A stretch of 64,000 nt of DNA from Elstera cyanobacteriorum (GTDB lineage: Bacteria > Pseudomonadota > Alphaproteobacteria > Elsterales > Elsteraceae). The DNA lies in NCBI RefSeq assembly GCF_002251735.1, contig NZ_NOXS01000034.1:124376-188375 (forward strand), in the 5' to 3' direction. Numbering within the stretch: position 1 is the first letter of the stretch; each line of letters begins with the position of its first letter. A program made the position numbers and the translations under genes. Below are positions 26,768 to 34,872 of this stretch, one piece after another. Under the pieces are notes generated by a model, which searched no databases, had not been told where the DNA came from, and saw only the letters and a program-made list of their open reading frames with translations.

Positions 26768-29767
26768 ATGGCCCGCGCCGCCGCCAAGCTCCGTTCTGTG
26801 CCGCCTGTTGCGCCCGTTCCGGGCGTTTCCGTTGGGGAAATCTGGTTTCCCGCCGATGAAACCACCGACGCGGCGGCGCTGCATAAAACCCTGATGGAGC
26901 GGTTGACCGGCCTGCGTGACCGGGCGGAGGTCGATCCCTTCGGCGATCCCATCCTGATGCTGGCGCTCGACCTAACGCGGATGATGGATAAGGGCGACGT
27001 CTCGCCGAGTGCGGTCGAACATTTGGTGCAGCATCTTACCGCGCGCAGCTTTCAGGCCCGGTCGGCGCGGCTTGCGGCCTATGTCGGCGAGATCGACCCG
27101 GCGGCCAATGATGCTAAGCTGGAAGCCCTGCTGCGCGGCGTCGCCGAGGGCCAGAGCTTCGAAGCCTTCGCCGATAAAGTGCAGGCGCTGCACTATGGCA
27201 TCGTCTTTACCGCGCACCCCACTTTCTCCACATCCCTCGAACTCTCGCGCGCGATGGCGGCACTGGCGACCGGCCAGGATGCCGACGGTATGCCGCTGAC
27301 CGAGGCGGGCAAACAGGCGCTGATGGAGGCGATCACCCGCGCCGATCATCGCCCGCCGCGCAGCCTGACTCTGAGTGTCGAACATCGCTGGTGCCTGGAG
27401 GCGCTGGAGAATGCCCAAAGCGCGCTGGAGCGGCTGCACGCCCTGGTGCTGCGCCTGACCAAGGAACTCTATCCCGACCGCTGGACGGAACTATCGCCGG
27501 GTCTCGTCTCGCTCGCCACGTGGGTTGGCTATGATCACGATGGGCGGGCCGATATTACCTGGGCCGATACGCTGCGCCTGCGGTTGATCGTGAAGCAGGC
27601 GCAAGTGCAGCGCCATCGTCGCACCCTGGCCGGGTTGATCGCCGAGGCGGGCAATGGCGCGACGGCAACGGTACTCGAACTGCTCGAATCGCTGCTGGCG
27701 CTGGCTGAAAAACAAGTCACGGACCAGATCGCCGCCGCGCTGCTGGCCAATCAGAGCCTCGAAGACGCCCAGCGTTTCGCCTTTACTTTGGTGCAGGGCA
27801 CGGAAACCGCGCTGGTCGATGCCACCCGGCTGGTGGCGCTGGCGGGCCGGGCGCTGGAGCAAAATCTTGGCGAAGGCGGGGCGTTGGCCGAACGCCTTTC
27901 GGTGCTGAAAGCCTCCCTCGCCCTGCATGGGCTGGGGGCCGGGCATAGCCACTTCCGCCTCAATTCCACCCAGTTGCACAATGCCATCCGCCGCCAAGTG
28001 GGGCTGGAAACCGGGCCGGAAGACCCGGCGCACCGCCGCAGCTATTACAATGCCATCAACGATCTGATGGAGCGGGCGCAGCCGGTCAGCATCAATATCG
28101 GTTCGCTGCTGGCCGAACAGGCGTCAGCGAAGCGCATGTTCATGATGATCGCCGAACTCGCGAAAGCCATCGACCGTGAAACGCCGATCCGCTTCCTGAT
28201 TGCCGAAACGGAAAGCGCCTTCACGCTGCTGACCGCGCTCTATTACGCCAAGCTGTTTGGGCTTGAGGACCAGATCGAAATCTCGCCGCTGTTCGAAACG
28301 GTCTATGCACTGGAACACGGCGACCAGATCATCGAAGACGCGCTGCGCTCCCCCCATTATCGCGCCTATGTGCAAAAGTCCGGCAAGCTGTGCATCCAGT
28401 TCGGCTATTCCGACTCCGGGCGCTATATCGGGCAGTTGGCGGCGACCTTCCATATCGAACGGCTGCGCCTGCGTTTGGCCGCTGTGTTGCAGCGCGCGGG
28501 CCTGGCGGGCGTGCAGGTGGTGCTGTTCAATACCCACGGCGAATCCATCGGGCGCGGCGGCCATCCGCTGAGCCTGACCGACCGGCTGCATTACCTCGCC
28601 CCGCCGTTCAGCCGCAGCGAGTTCACCAACAATGGTATCGCGGTCAAAGAAGAAAGCAGCTTCCAGGGCGGCGATGGTTACCTGATCTTCCAATCGCCCG
28701 ATCTCGCCTATGCAGCAGTGGCGCGGATTGTCGAGGCGACCCTCGTGCCCAGCCCAGAGGCGGAGAATGATCCGATCTACGGCCAGGGCGATTTCTCCAC
28801 CGAGTTTTTTGCGGCGGTAAAGCAATTCTTCGGGGAGTTAGTGGACGATCCCAATTATGCGGCGCTGCTCGGTGTGTATGGAACCGCCATGCTGTACCGC
28901 ACCGGCTCCCGCCCGGTAAAGCGCCAGTCGGAAGCCTGGGGCCGCGTGCCCGACCTCTCCCACCCGTCGCAGCTTCGCGCCATTCCCAACAATGGCGTGT
29001 TGCAGCAGTTGGGCCTGCTCGCCAACACCATCGGCGGCCTTGGGCGGGCGATGAGCAAAGACCCCGATCTTGCAGCGGCGCTGCTCAAATCCTCCCCGCG
29101 CTTCCGCCGGGCGATGGCGCTGGTCGAACATGGTATGTCGGTCAGCGACCTCGATGTCATGCGCGCCTATCTTGATACGCTTGACCCCGGCATGTGGCTG
29201 CACCGCTCGGGCCGGACCAAGCTGCCGACCCGGCGGGAGGAGTTGCGCGTCCTCGCCCGGCATCTGGAGCGGCTCGATTCCCATCACCGGCTGGCGAAGG
29301 TCTTCCGCAAGCTCCAGGCCGATTTCCTCGCCCTGCGCGATACGCTGGCCTATTGCCGTGCCCAGGGGTTAGATGTGCCGCCGGTGGGGCTGGGCGAGAC
29401 GGAGCGCAACGATCTCGTGCTGTTGCACGCCATCCGCGTTGCCCTGATCCACCGTATTTTCCTGCTGGCGACCCATATTCCCGACTTCAGCCCGCAGCAC
29501 GGCACGACGTTTGAGGAAATGTTCGCCCGCGTCCTGCACCTTGATCTGGAACCGGTGCTGGATTTCCTGGCCGATGTTTTCCCGGCGCGACCCGATGCCG
29601 ATGCGCCGACCGCGCTCGATTTCGGCGAACCGGCCACCTATCGCGGCGGCGTGGGCCAAACCTATGAGGCAGAACACGAGCGCTTGTTCCGCCCGATGCG
29701 CGGTTATTTTGAACTGATCCGCCGCATCGGCACGGCGATCACCTATCAGATCGGCGCGGTTGGGTAA
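26768..29767 (+). CDS. ppc: Divergent phosphoenolpyruvate carboxylase-like protein
   Basis: A 999-residue PEPC homologue. Recognisable regions are T-A-H-P-T-F (H150), F-G-Y-S-D-S-G-R (545-552), F-N-T-H-G-E-S-I-G-R-G-G (587-598) and S-R-P-V-K-R followed by L-R-A-I-P. In standard PEPC these read TAHPTE, GYSDSxKDAG and FHGRGGSIGRGG, and the protein ends in Q-N-T-G. Here the glycine-rich loop has Asn and His where the essential His and Arg are expected, Lys is Arg, and the QNTG tail is absent. It may be an altered enzyme. ATG 26768 follows the unrelated end of DUF721 and fits the family start. Confidence 0.8.
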   Translation: MARAAAKLRSVPPVAPVPGVSVGEIWFPADETTDAAALHKTLMERLTGLRDRAEVDPFGDPILMLALDLTRMMDKGDVSPSAVEHLVQHLTARSFQARSARLAAYVGEIDPAANDAKLEALLRGVAEGQSFEAFADKVQALHYGIVFTAHPTFSTSLELSRAMAALATGQDADGMPLTEAGKQALMEAITRADHRPPRSLTLSVEHRWCLEALENAQSALERLHALVLRLTKELYPDRWTELSPGLVSLATWVGYDHDGRADITWADTLRLRLIVKQAQVQRHRRTLAGLIAEAGNGATATVLELLESLLALAEKQVTDQIAAALLANQSLEDAQRFAFTLVQGTETALVDATRLVALAGRALEQNLGEGGALAERLSVLKASLALHGLGAGHSHFRLNSTQLHNAIRRQVGLETGPEDPAHRRSYYNAINDLMERAQPVSINIGSLLAEQASAKRMFMMIAELAKAIDRETPIRFLIAETESAFTLLTALYYAKLFGLEDQIEISPLFETVYALEHGDQIIEDALRSPHYRAYVQKSGKLCIQFGYSDSGRYIGQLAATFHIERLRLRLAAVLQRAGLAGVQVVLFNTHGESIGRGGHPLSLTDRLHYLAPPFSRSEFTNNGIAVKEESSFQGGDGYLIFQSPDLAYAAVARIVEATLVPSPEAENDPIYGQGDFSTEFFAAVKQFFGELVDDPNYAALLGVYGTAMLYRTGSRPVKRQSEAWGRVPDLSHPSQLRAIPNNGVLQQLGLLANTIGGLGRAMSKDPDLAAALLKSSPRFRRAMALVEHGMSVSDLDVMRAYLDTLDPGMWLHRSGRTKLPTRREELRVLARHLERLDSHHRLAKVFRKLQADFLALRDTLAYCRAQGLDVPPVGLGETERNDLVLLHAIRVALIHRIFLLATHIPDFSPQHGTTFEEMFARVLHLDLEPVLDFLADVFPARPDADAPTALDFGEPATYRGGVGQTYEAEHERLFRPMRGYFELIRRIGTAITYQIGAVG

Positions 29768-29773
29768 CGGGGC

Positions 29774-29798
29774 GGGCGGGGTTATCCCCGCCCTTGTT
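29774..29798 (+). terminator. Terminator-like hairpin after ppc
   Basis: An 8-bp perfect stem (GGGCGGGG at 29774-29781, CCCCGCCC at 29786-29793) with a TTAT loop is followed by TTGTT. It lies seven bases after the PEPC-like gene stop. Confidence 0.65.
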
Positions 29799-29854
29799 CC
29801 GCCACACTCCGGGGGCTACTACTGGGGCTGATCCCTGTTAACCGGAGAGGCCCC

Positions 29855-30469
29855 ATGCTTACCCGCCGTCAGTTCCTTCCCGTTGCCGCCGCATCCGTGA
29901 CCCTGCCGACCCTGCTTGGCGCGCAACCGGCCTTCGCTGCCGTCGATCCGCTGTTGTTGGCGCGCGAGGGCGACCGGGTGTTGGGGAAGGCCGAGGCGCC
30001 GATCACCATTGTTGAATATGCGTCCTTCACCTGCCCGCATTGCGCCCATTTTGCCAATAAGGTGCTGCCGGAGGTGAAGAAAAATTGGGTTGAGACCGGC
30101 AAGGCCAAGCTGGTTTACCGCGATTTCCCGCTCGACCGTGTTGCCTATGAAGCAGCGATCCTGGCGCGCGCCGTGCCGGGCGACCGTTATTTCGCTTTCA
30201 TCGATACGCTGTTCGCCCAGCAAGAAAAATGGGCGACGGCCAAGGATACCAAGGCGGCCCTGTCGCAGCTCGCGAAGCTGGCCGGTCTCGGCGCGTCGGA
30301 TATCGACGCGGCCTTCGCCAATAAGGTGGTGGGCGATGCCATTCTGGCCCAGCGCTTGGAAGCGGCGGAAAAGCTGAAGGTCGATTCGACGCCGACGCTG
30401 TTCATCAACGGCAAGAAGGCCGATCACGGCACCTACGAGAGCTTCTCGAAGGCGCTGAGCGCGGCCTAG
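29855..30469 (+). CDS. DsbA-family periplasmic thiol oxidoreductase
   Basis: A 204-residue protein with an N-terminal signal peptide (about 1-28, R-R in the n-region, ending A-F-A-A, so possibly Tat-exported) and a thioredoxin fold with a DsbA helical insert. The active site is C60-P-H-C63 and the cis-Pro region is S-T-P-T-L. It probably forms or rearranges disulfides in the periplasm. Its TAG stop lies inside the first arm of repeat copy A, whose T-run should terminate the transcript. Confidence 0.88.
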   Translation: MLTRRQFLPVAAASVTLPTLLGAQPAFAAVDPLLLAREGDRVLGKAEAPITIVEYASFTCPHCAHFANKVLPEVKKNWVETGKAKLVYRDFPLDRVAYEAAILARAVPGDRYFAFIDTLFAQQEKWATAKDTKAALSQLAKLAGLGASDIDAAFANKVVGDAILAQRLEAAEKLKVDSTPTLFINGKKADHGTYESFSKALSAA

Positions 30470-30561
30470 AGCGGTCTCCGCTCGCGTCAGCCGCTCTAGC
30501 CTATTTTTTTTAGCAAATGCGTCGTCGCGGGTGCGCCCAACCGCTCGGGATTTGCTCTAAA
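30466..30561 (-). repeat. Dispersed palindromic element, copy A (minus orientation)
   Basis: Read on the minus strand, a 43-base block (30554-30512) ends in GCAAAT/ATTTGC and contains a CACCCGC-type hairpin. It is followed by a 9-bp stem (CTAGAGCGG at 30466-30474, CCGCTCTAG at 30491-30499). On the plus strand the stem is followed by eight T residues (30504-30511). Copy B at 62641-62743 has the same 43-base block with two differences. The element holds the stop codon of the DsbA-like gene at one end and that of the TetR gene at the other. Confidence 0.85.
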
Positions 30562-31105
30562 CCCCGTCCAGAACGGTTTGAAACGGTTCGGTGGAGCGTT
30601 GGATCCGCGCTAGGATCCACGCGCCCTCCAGTGCCGCAAAGAAGCGCAGTACGCGGGGGCGCAGCGCCCCCGTTTCGCCCAGGCGCTCCGCCTCGGCGAT
30701 GATCCGCTGCAACAGGGTTTCAAGCGCGGCGTGAACGGCCACATGCAGCCGTTCCGACTCCGGGACAGCGGTCAGTGCGATAGCCGTGACCGGGCAACCC
30801 GCCTGCCAGCCCGACGACACGAGAATTTCCGACACCGCGTGCGTGAAGCGCGTTAGGCCGTCCGGGAAATCCACGGCCTCGGCAAACGCGCGGTCGATCA
30901 CCCGCGTTAGCCCGGCGACCGCGAGGGCGATGGCGGCTTCGGCCAGCTCCTCCTTCCCGCCGGGGAAATGGTGATAGAACGAGCCTTTTGGCGCGCCGCT
31001 GATCTCGATCACCTCCGACAATCCAACCCCATGATAGCCGCGCCGCCGAAATAGATCGGCGGCGGTAGCGATGAAGCGCGATTTTGCGTCGGACGGTCGA
31101 GCCAT
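30557..31105 (-). CDS. TetR-family regulator
   Basis: A 182-residue TetR/AcrR protein with the N-terminal helix-turn-helix (A-A-D-L-F-R-R-R-G-Y-H-G-V-G-L near 15-29, G-S-F-Y-H-H-F near 41-47) and a C-terminal ligand domain of the YxaF/LmrA kind. It is divergent from an alpha/beta hydrolase gene, with a perfect palindrome between them. It most likely represses that gene and itself. The ligand is unknown. Confidence 0.9.
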   Translation of the reverse strand: MARPSDAKSRFIATAADLFRRRGYHGVGLSEVIEISGAPKGSFYHHFPGGKEELAEAAIALAVAGLTRVIDRAFAEAVDFPDGLTRFTHAVSEILVSSGWQAGCPVTAIALTAVPESERLHVAVHAALETLLQRIIAEAERLGETGALRPRVLRFFAALEGAWILARIQRSTEPFQTVLDGV

Positions 31106-31122
31106 AGGCCCAGAAATGCCAG

Positions 31123-31174
31123 TTGTATGGCGATCGGTCTAGTGGTAATAATTCTATGGCAACCACCATAGAAT
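31123..31174 (+). promoter_or_regulatory. Hydrolase promoter with TetR operator
   Basis: TTGTAT (31123-31128) and AATAAT (31147-31152) are 18 bases apart. A perfect 9-bp inverted repeat, ATTCTATGG (31151-31159) and CCATAGAAT (31166-31174), covers the expected transcription start. This is a good site for the adjacent TetR protein. Confidence 0.6.
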
Positions 31175-31184
31175 AGGCGCCGCC

Positions 31185-32030
31185 ATGCCGAAGACCCATC
31201 CCGTGCAGTTCAACAGCGCCCCCGGCGCGGTCCTTAACGGCACCCTGTTTCTGCCCGATGCGCCGCCGTGCCGGGCGATTGTGATGAATGGGGCGACGGG
31301 GGTGCCGCATGGCTACTACGCCCGCTTCGCCGCTTGGCTGGCGGAGACCGAGCAGGCCGTGGTGCTGACCTACGACTATCGCGATTTCGGCGCGTCGGCG
31401 GGTGGTTCGCTGCGCACCTCGCGCGCGACAATGGCCGATTGGGGCGTAGGTGACCAATCGGCAGCGGCGGATTTTCTGCTGGAAACCTATCCCGATCTGC
31501 CGCTGTGGGTGATCGGCCATTCGCTCGGCGGGTTGTTCGTGCCCTTCCATGCCCAGGCAGACCGGGTGGAGCGGGTGATCGCCGTCGCCTCTGGCCCCGC
31601 CCATTGGTCGGGGCATCCGCTGACGTTCATGCCGACCGTGCTGTTTTTCTGGTGGCTGGCCGGGCCGCTGCTGACGCTGTTGTTCGGCTATACGCCCGGT
31701 CGCTTGCTGGGGCTGGGGGAAAACCTGCCGGCGGGCGTATTCTGGCAGTGGCGGCGCTGGTGCCTCTCGCGCCGCTTTTACCGCCGCGACTGGGGGAAAA
31801 GCCTGCCCGTGCCGCGCTTTGCCGCCGTGCGCTGCCCCGTGACGCTCATCAGCATTGCCGACGATGAAATGCTACCCCCCGCTACCGTGGCGCGGTTACG
31901 GCAGTTCTACCCGGAAGCCCAGGTAGACCACCGCACCATTTCCCCCGCCAGCATCGGCGCCCGCCGCATCGGCCATATCCGGCTGTTTTCCGACCGGAAT
32001 GCCGCCGCTTGGCCTGCGGTTCTCGGCTAG
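31185..32030 (+). CDS. Alpha/beta hydrolase
   Basis: A 281-residue alpha/beta-hydrolase-fold protein. The nucleophile elbow is G-H-S-L-G-G (about 111-116), with an early V-L-T-Y-D-Y-R-D-F-G strand-loop. It lacks a signal peptide and should act in the cytoplasm. It is divergent from a TetR gene and its promoter carries a palindrome, so it is probably induced by an ester- or lactone-type effector. The substrate is unknown. A weak hairpin (AGGGG 32037-32041, CCCCT 32046-32050) follows and overlaps the pgk stop. Confidence 0.82.
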   Translation: MPKTHPVQFNSAPGAVLNGTLFLPDAPPCRAIVMNGATGVPHGYYARFAAWLAETEQAVVLTYDYRDFGASAGGSLRTSRATMADWGVGDQSAAADFLLETYPDLPLWVIGHSLGGLFVPFHAQADRVERVIAVASGPAHWSGHPLTFMPTVLFFWWLAGPLLTLLFGYTPGRLLGLGENLPAGVFWQWRRWCLSRRFYRRDWGKSLPVPRFAAVRCPVTLISIADDEMLPPATVARLRQFYPEAQVDHRTISPASIGARRIGHIRLFSDRNAAAWPAVLG

Positions 32031-32048
32031 CGGGGGAGGGGTATCCCC

Positions 32049-33248
32049 CTAAGCTGCCAGCGCGGCGACGCCCGGCAGGGTTTTGCCTTCCAGCCACTCC
32101 AGGAAGGCGCCGCCTGCGGTCGAGATATAGGTGAATTTTTCCACTGCCCCGGCATGGGCCAGCGCCGCGACCGTATCGCCGCCACCGGCGACCGAGATGA
32201 GCTTCCCAGCTTGGGTCAACTCAGCGGCGGCCTGCGCGAGAGCGACCGTGCCCGCATCGAAGGGTGGAATTTCAAAGGCGCCCGCCGGGCCGTTCCACAC
32301 CAGGGTCGACGCGGCTTCAAAGGCCTTGCGGGCTTCGGCGACGCTGGCCGGGCCAATGTCGAGCGCCATCTTGCCATCGGGGACTTCGGTTGCGGCAACC
32401 ACGCTGTTTTCCGCCCCGGCCTTGAACTCGCCCGACACGGTCAGATCGACCGGCAGCACGATCTTGCAGCCGACGGCGGCGGCCTTTTCCAGAATGGTTT
32501 TGGCGGTATCCGCCATATCCTTTTCGCACAGCGAAGCGCCGACCGAATGGCCTTGGGCATAAAGGAAGGTATTCGCCATCGCCCCGCCAATGACCAGCGC
32601 GCCGACGCGGGTAACGAGGTTGGTCAGAATATCAAGCTTGGTCGAAACCTTGGCGCCGCCGACCATCGCCACCGTTTTGGCGCGGTCGCCGCCGCCGAGG
32701 GCCTTCGTCAGCGCATCCAGTTCCGCCTGCATCAGGCGGCCGGCGGCGGCGGGCAGCTTGTTCGCCAACCCTGCGGTCGAGGCGTGGGCGCGGTGCGCGG
32801 CGGAGAAAGCATCGTTCACCCACAGGTCGCCGTTTTGGGCGAGGGCAGCGATGAAGGCTGGATCGTTCTTTTCTTCACCCGCATGGAAACGCAGGTTTTC
32901 CAGCAGCAGCACGCCGCCGGGGGCCAGGGCGGTGACGGCGGCATCCGCCTTCGGGCCGATGCAATCTTCGGCGAAGGCGACTGGGCGCCCGCCAAGGGCC
33001 TTGCTGAGCGGGGCCACGAGGCGCGACAGGCTGTTTTCGCTATCCGGGCCGTTCTTCGGGCGCCCGAAGTGCGACAGAACGATGACCTTGGCGCCCTTAT
33101 CGGCCAGTTCGGCCAGGGTGATCGCGGCGCGGTCGATGCGGGTCGCGTCGGTCACGACCCCATCCTTCATCGGCACGTTAAGATCGACGCGCACCAGCAC
33201 GCGCTTGCCCGCAACCTCGACCTGATCGAGCGTCCGAAACCCGGCCAT
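32049..33248 (-). CDS. pgk: Phosphoglycerate kinase
   Basis: A 399-residue Pgk with R-V-D-L-N-V-P near residues 20-26, S-H-F-G-R-P near 58-63 and the nucleotide loop G-G-G-D-T-V-A-A-L near 368. It interconverts 1,3-bisphosphoglycerate and 3-phosphoglycerate in central carbon metabolism. ATG 33248 is preceded by AAGGGAG, which favours it over an upstream TTG. The gene lies downstream of xthA and a small membrane protein gene on the same strand. Confidence 0.97.
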   Translation of the reverse strand: MAGFRTLDQVEVAGKRVLVRVDLNVPMKDGVVTDATRIDRAAITLAELADKGAKVIVLSHFGRPKNGPDSENSLSRLVAPLSKALGGRPVAFAEDCIGPKADAAVTALAPGGVLLLENLRFHAGEEKNDPAFIAALAQNGDLWVNDAFSAAHRAHASTAGLANKLPAAAGRLMQAELDALTKALGGGDRAKTVAMVGGAKVSTKLDILTNLVTRVGALVIGGAMANTFLYAQGHSVGASLCEKDMADTAKTILEKAAAVGCKIVLPVDLTVSGEFKAGAENSVVAATEVPDGKMALDIGPASVAEARKAFEAASTLVWNGPAGAFEIPPFDAGTVALAQAAAELTQAGKLISVAGGGDTVAALAHAGAVEKFTYISTAGGAFLEWLEGKTLPGVAALAA

Positions 33249-33266
33249 GTTTCTCCCTTTCAACTT

Positions 33267-33740
33267 TTAGTAAATGCGCAGGGCCAGAAGATTGGCCTGC
33301 GTGATACCGTTCAATGCCAGTTGATTGGCCTTCGCCGCTGCGTGGGCGCGACGGACGATGACGACAAAATCTTCCAGCCGCGAATCGAAGGTAATCGTGC
33401 GCGTGCCGGATTTCACGGTCAATTCCATCCAGCCGTTCAGCCGGTCGCGGCGCAGCGAATAGTAATTGAGGTTGAAGCGCGACAGTTCGGTCCAGCGGAA
33501 AGACACGGTATTGATACCGCGGATAAAAATGCCTTCGTCGTCGATGCCAACGACCGTTCGGTGCCGGATGTAGGTTTGCGCGACGAAGTAGAAGCACAAA
33601 AGGCCGATAGATCCGAGCATCATGGCAATCGGCCAATCGGGGCGCATGATGGCAATCGGGGCAATGGTCGCGATCATGCCCAACCCGGCGCGGATGTAAT
33701 CGCCGTAGAGCAGGCGGATATCGTAGCGATGCAGGCTCAC
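33267..33740 (-). CDS. Small PH-like membrane protein of unknown function
   Basis: A 157-residue protein with two hydrophobic segments (about 17-35 and 38-55) followed by a beta-rich region (I-R-H-R-T-V-V-G-I-D-D-E-G-I-F-I) that looks like the bacterial PH-type domain found after paired membrane helices. The start is a GTG overlapping the xthA stop (GTGA), so it is coupled to xthA. The function is unknown. Confidence 0.65.
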   Translation of the reverse strand: MSLHRYDIRLLYGDYIRAGLGMIATIAPIAIMRPDWPIAMMLGSIGLLCFYFVAQTYIRHRTVVGIDDEGIFIRGINTVSFRWTELSRFNLNYYSLRRDRLNGWMELTVKSGTRTITFDSRLEDFVVIVRRAHAAAKANQLALNGITQANLLALRIY

Positions 33741-34540
33741 GCGGGCACCGCCAGTCGCACGAGAACGGGAACATGGTCGGAGGCTTTTTCCACCCCGCGC
33801 CACGGGCGTTGGATTTCGGCGGCTTCCAGCTTTTCTTTCAGCGGTGGCGTCACCCAAACATGGTCAAGGCGGCGGCCCTTATCGGCCAAATCCCAATCTT
33901 TCGCCCGGTATGACCACCAGGAATAGAGCTTTTGATCGTCCGGCACGAAATGGCGCACGGCATCGACCCACGCCAGCCCCTGCTGCCAGCGGCCCATGCG
34001 CTCAACCTCGATGGGCGTATGGCTGACGACGTCCAGCAGCTTTTTATGCGACCAGACGTCATGCTCCAGCGGGGCGATATTGAGGTCGCCCACCAGCATC
34101 ATCGGCGTTTCAGCGCGGCGATTGGTGCTGAACCAAGCCGTCACTTCATCGAGAAACTGCAGCTTATGGGCGAATTTTTCGTTCTGGTCCGGGTCGGGAA
34201 TATCGCCACCCGCCGGAACGTAGAAATTATGAATCTCCACCCCCGCCACCTCGGCGGCGATATGGCGGCTGTCGGTCTTGCCGCACCAATCGAGGCTATG
34301 GGGGCGCGTGAGGGGGATGCGCGAGACGATGGCAACGCCGTTATAGGCCTTCATGCCGCGCACGGCCTGATGCGGATAGCCTGCCTGGGTAAAGGCCGCG
34401 CCGGGGAACAGCGCATCTTCCGTTTTGATTTCCTGAAGGCACAGGACATCGGGCGCCGCGTCGCGCAGGAACTGCAAAACAGTATCGATCCGCAGGCGGA
34501 CGGAATTGATATTCCAGGTCGCAACAGTCAAGGAGGGCAT
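33737..34540 (-). CDS. xthA: Exodeoxyribonuclease III
   Basis: A 267-residue ExoIII of the endonuclease/exonuclease/phosphatase fold. Key motifs are T-W-N-I-N-S-V-R near 7-14, L-Q-E-I-K-T near 35-40, N-F-Y-V-P-A-G-G near 104-111, V-G-D-L-N-I-A-P near 151-158 and the C-terminal S-D-H-V-P-V. It cuts DNA 5' to abasic sites and chews 3' ends in base-excision repair. Its stop overlaps the start of the downstream membrane protein. Confidence 0.95.
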   Translation of the reverse strand: MPSLTVATWNINSVRLRIDTVLQFLRDAAPDVLCLQEIKTEDALFPGAAFTQAGYPHQAVRGMKAYNGVAIVSRIPLTRPHSLDWCGKTDSRHIAAEVAGVEIHNFYVPAGGDIPDPDQNEKFAHKLQFLDEVTAWFSTNRRAETPMMLVGDLNIAPLEHDVWSHKKLLDVVSHTPIEVERMGRWQQGLAWVDAVRHFVPDDQKLYSWWSYRAKDWDLADKGRRLDHVWVTPPLKEKLEAAEIQRPWRGVEKASDHVPVLVRLAVPA

Positions 34541-34872
34541 CGAGAGTCCAGACGATCAGGCGTTGTGCGCGGTGGCGGCGGCGGTAAAAATTTCGCGCGC
34601 CAAGGCTAAGCCCATGATTCTAAAAGTCCACATGCCCAGCATAAAGGTCGCCCTTACCCGAAGGAGTGTCGAGACGCGAAATCGTTTCTTTATGGCGTGT
34701 TGCACCGCGCCCGTCCAGAGCCGAGCTTTGTGACCGGTGAGAGATCACAGGGGGAATCCTGGAGGGAGCACAATTCCGCAGCGCAAGACTGTCTCTTGCT
34801 GATTGCACCATTCTGCCCGATATAAACTGAGCGATATCGAAAGGCTGTTCCGTCCGACGAAAGGAAGCGATT
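34541..34872. other. 332-base region with no convincing gene
   Basis: The space between the divergent xthA and gpmI genes contains no frame with family similarity. A possible gpmI promoter is TTGCTG (34796-34801) and TATAAA (34821-34826), but the spacer is 19 bases. AAAGGAAG lies just before the gpmI ATG. No strong hairpin with a T-run was seen. It could hold a small RNA, but nothing shows that. Confidence 0.4.

Noticed and set aside
32154-33926. Long plus-strand open frame across pgk and the PH-like gene
   Set aside because: Opposite confidently identified genes, with no motif or ribosome site.
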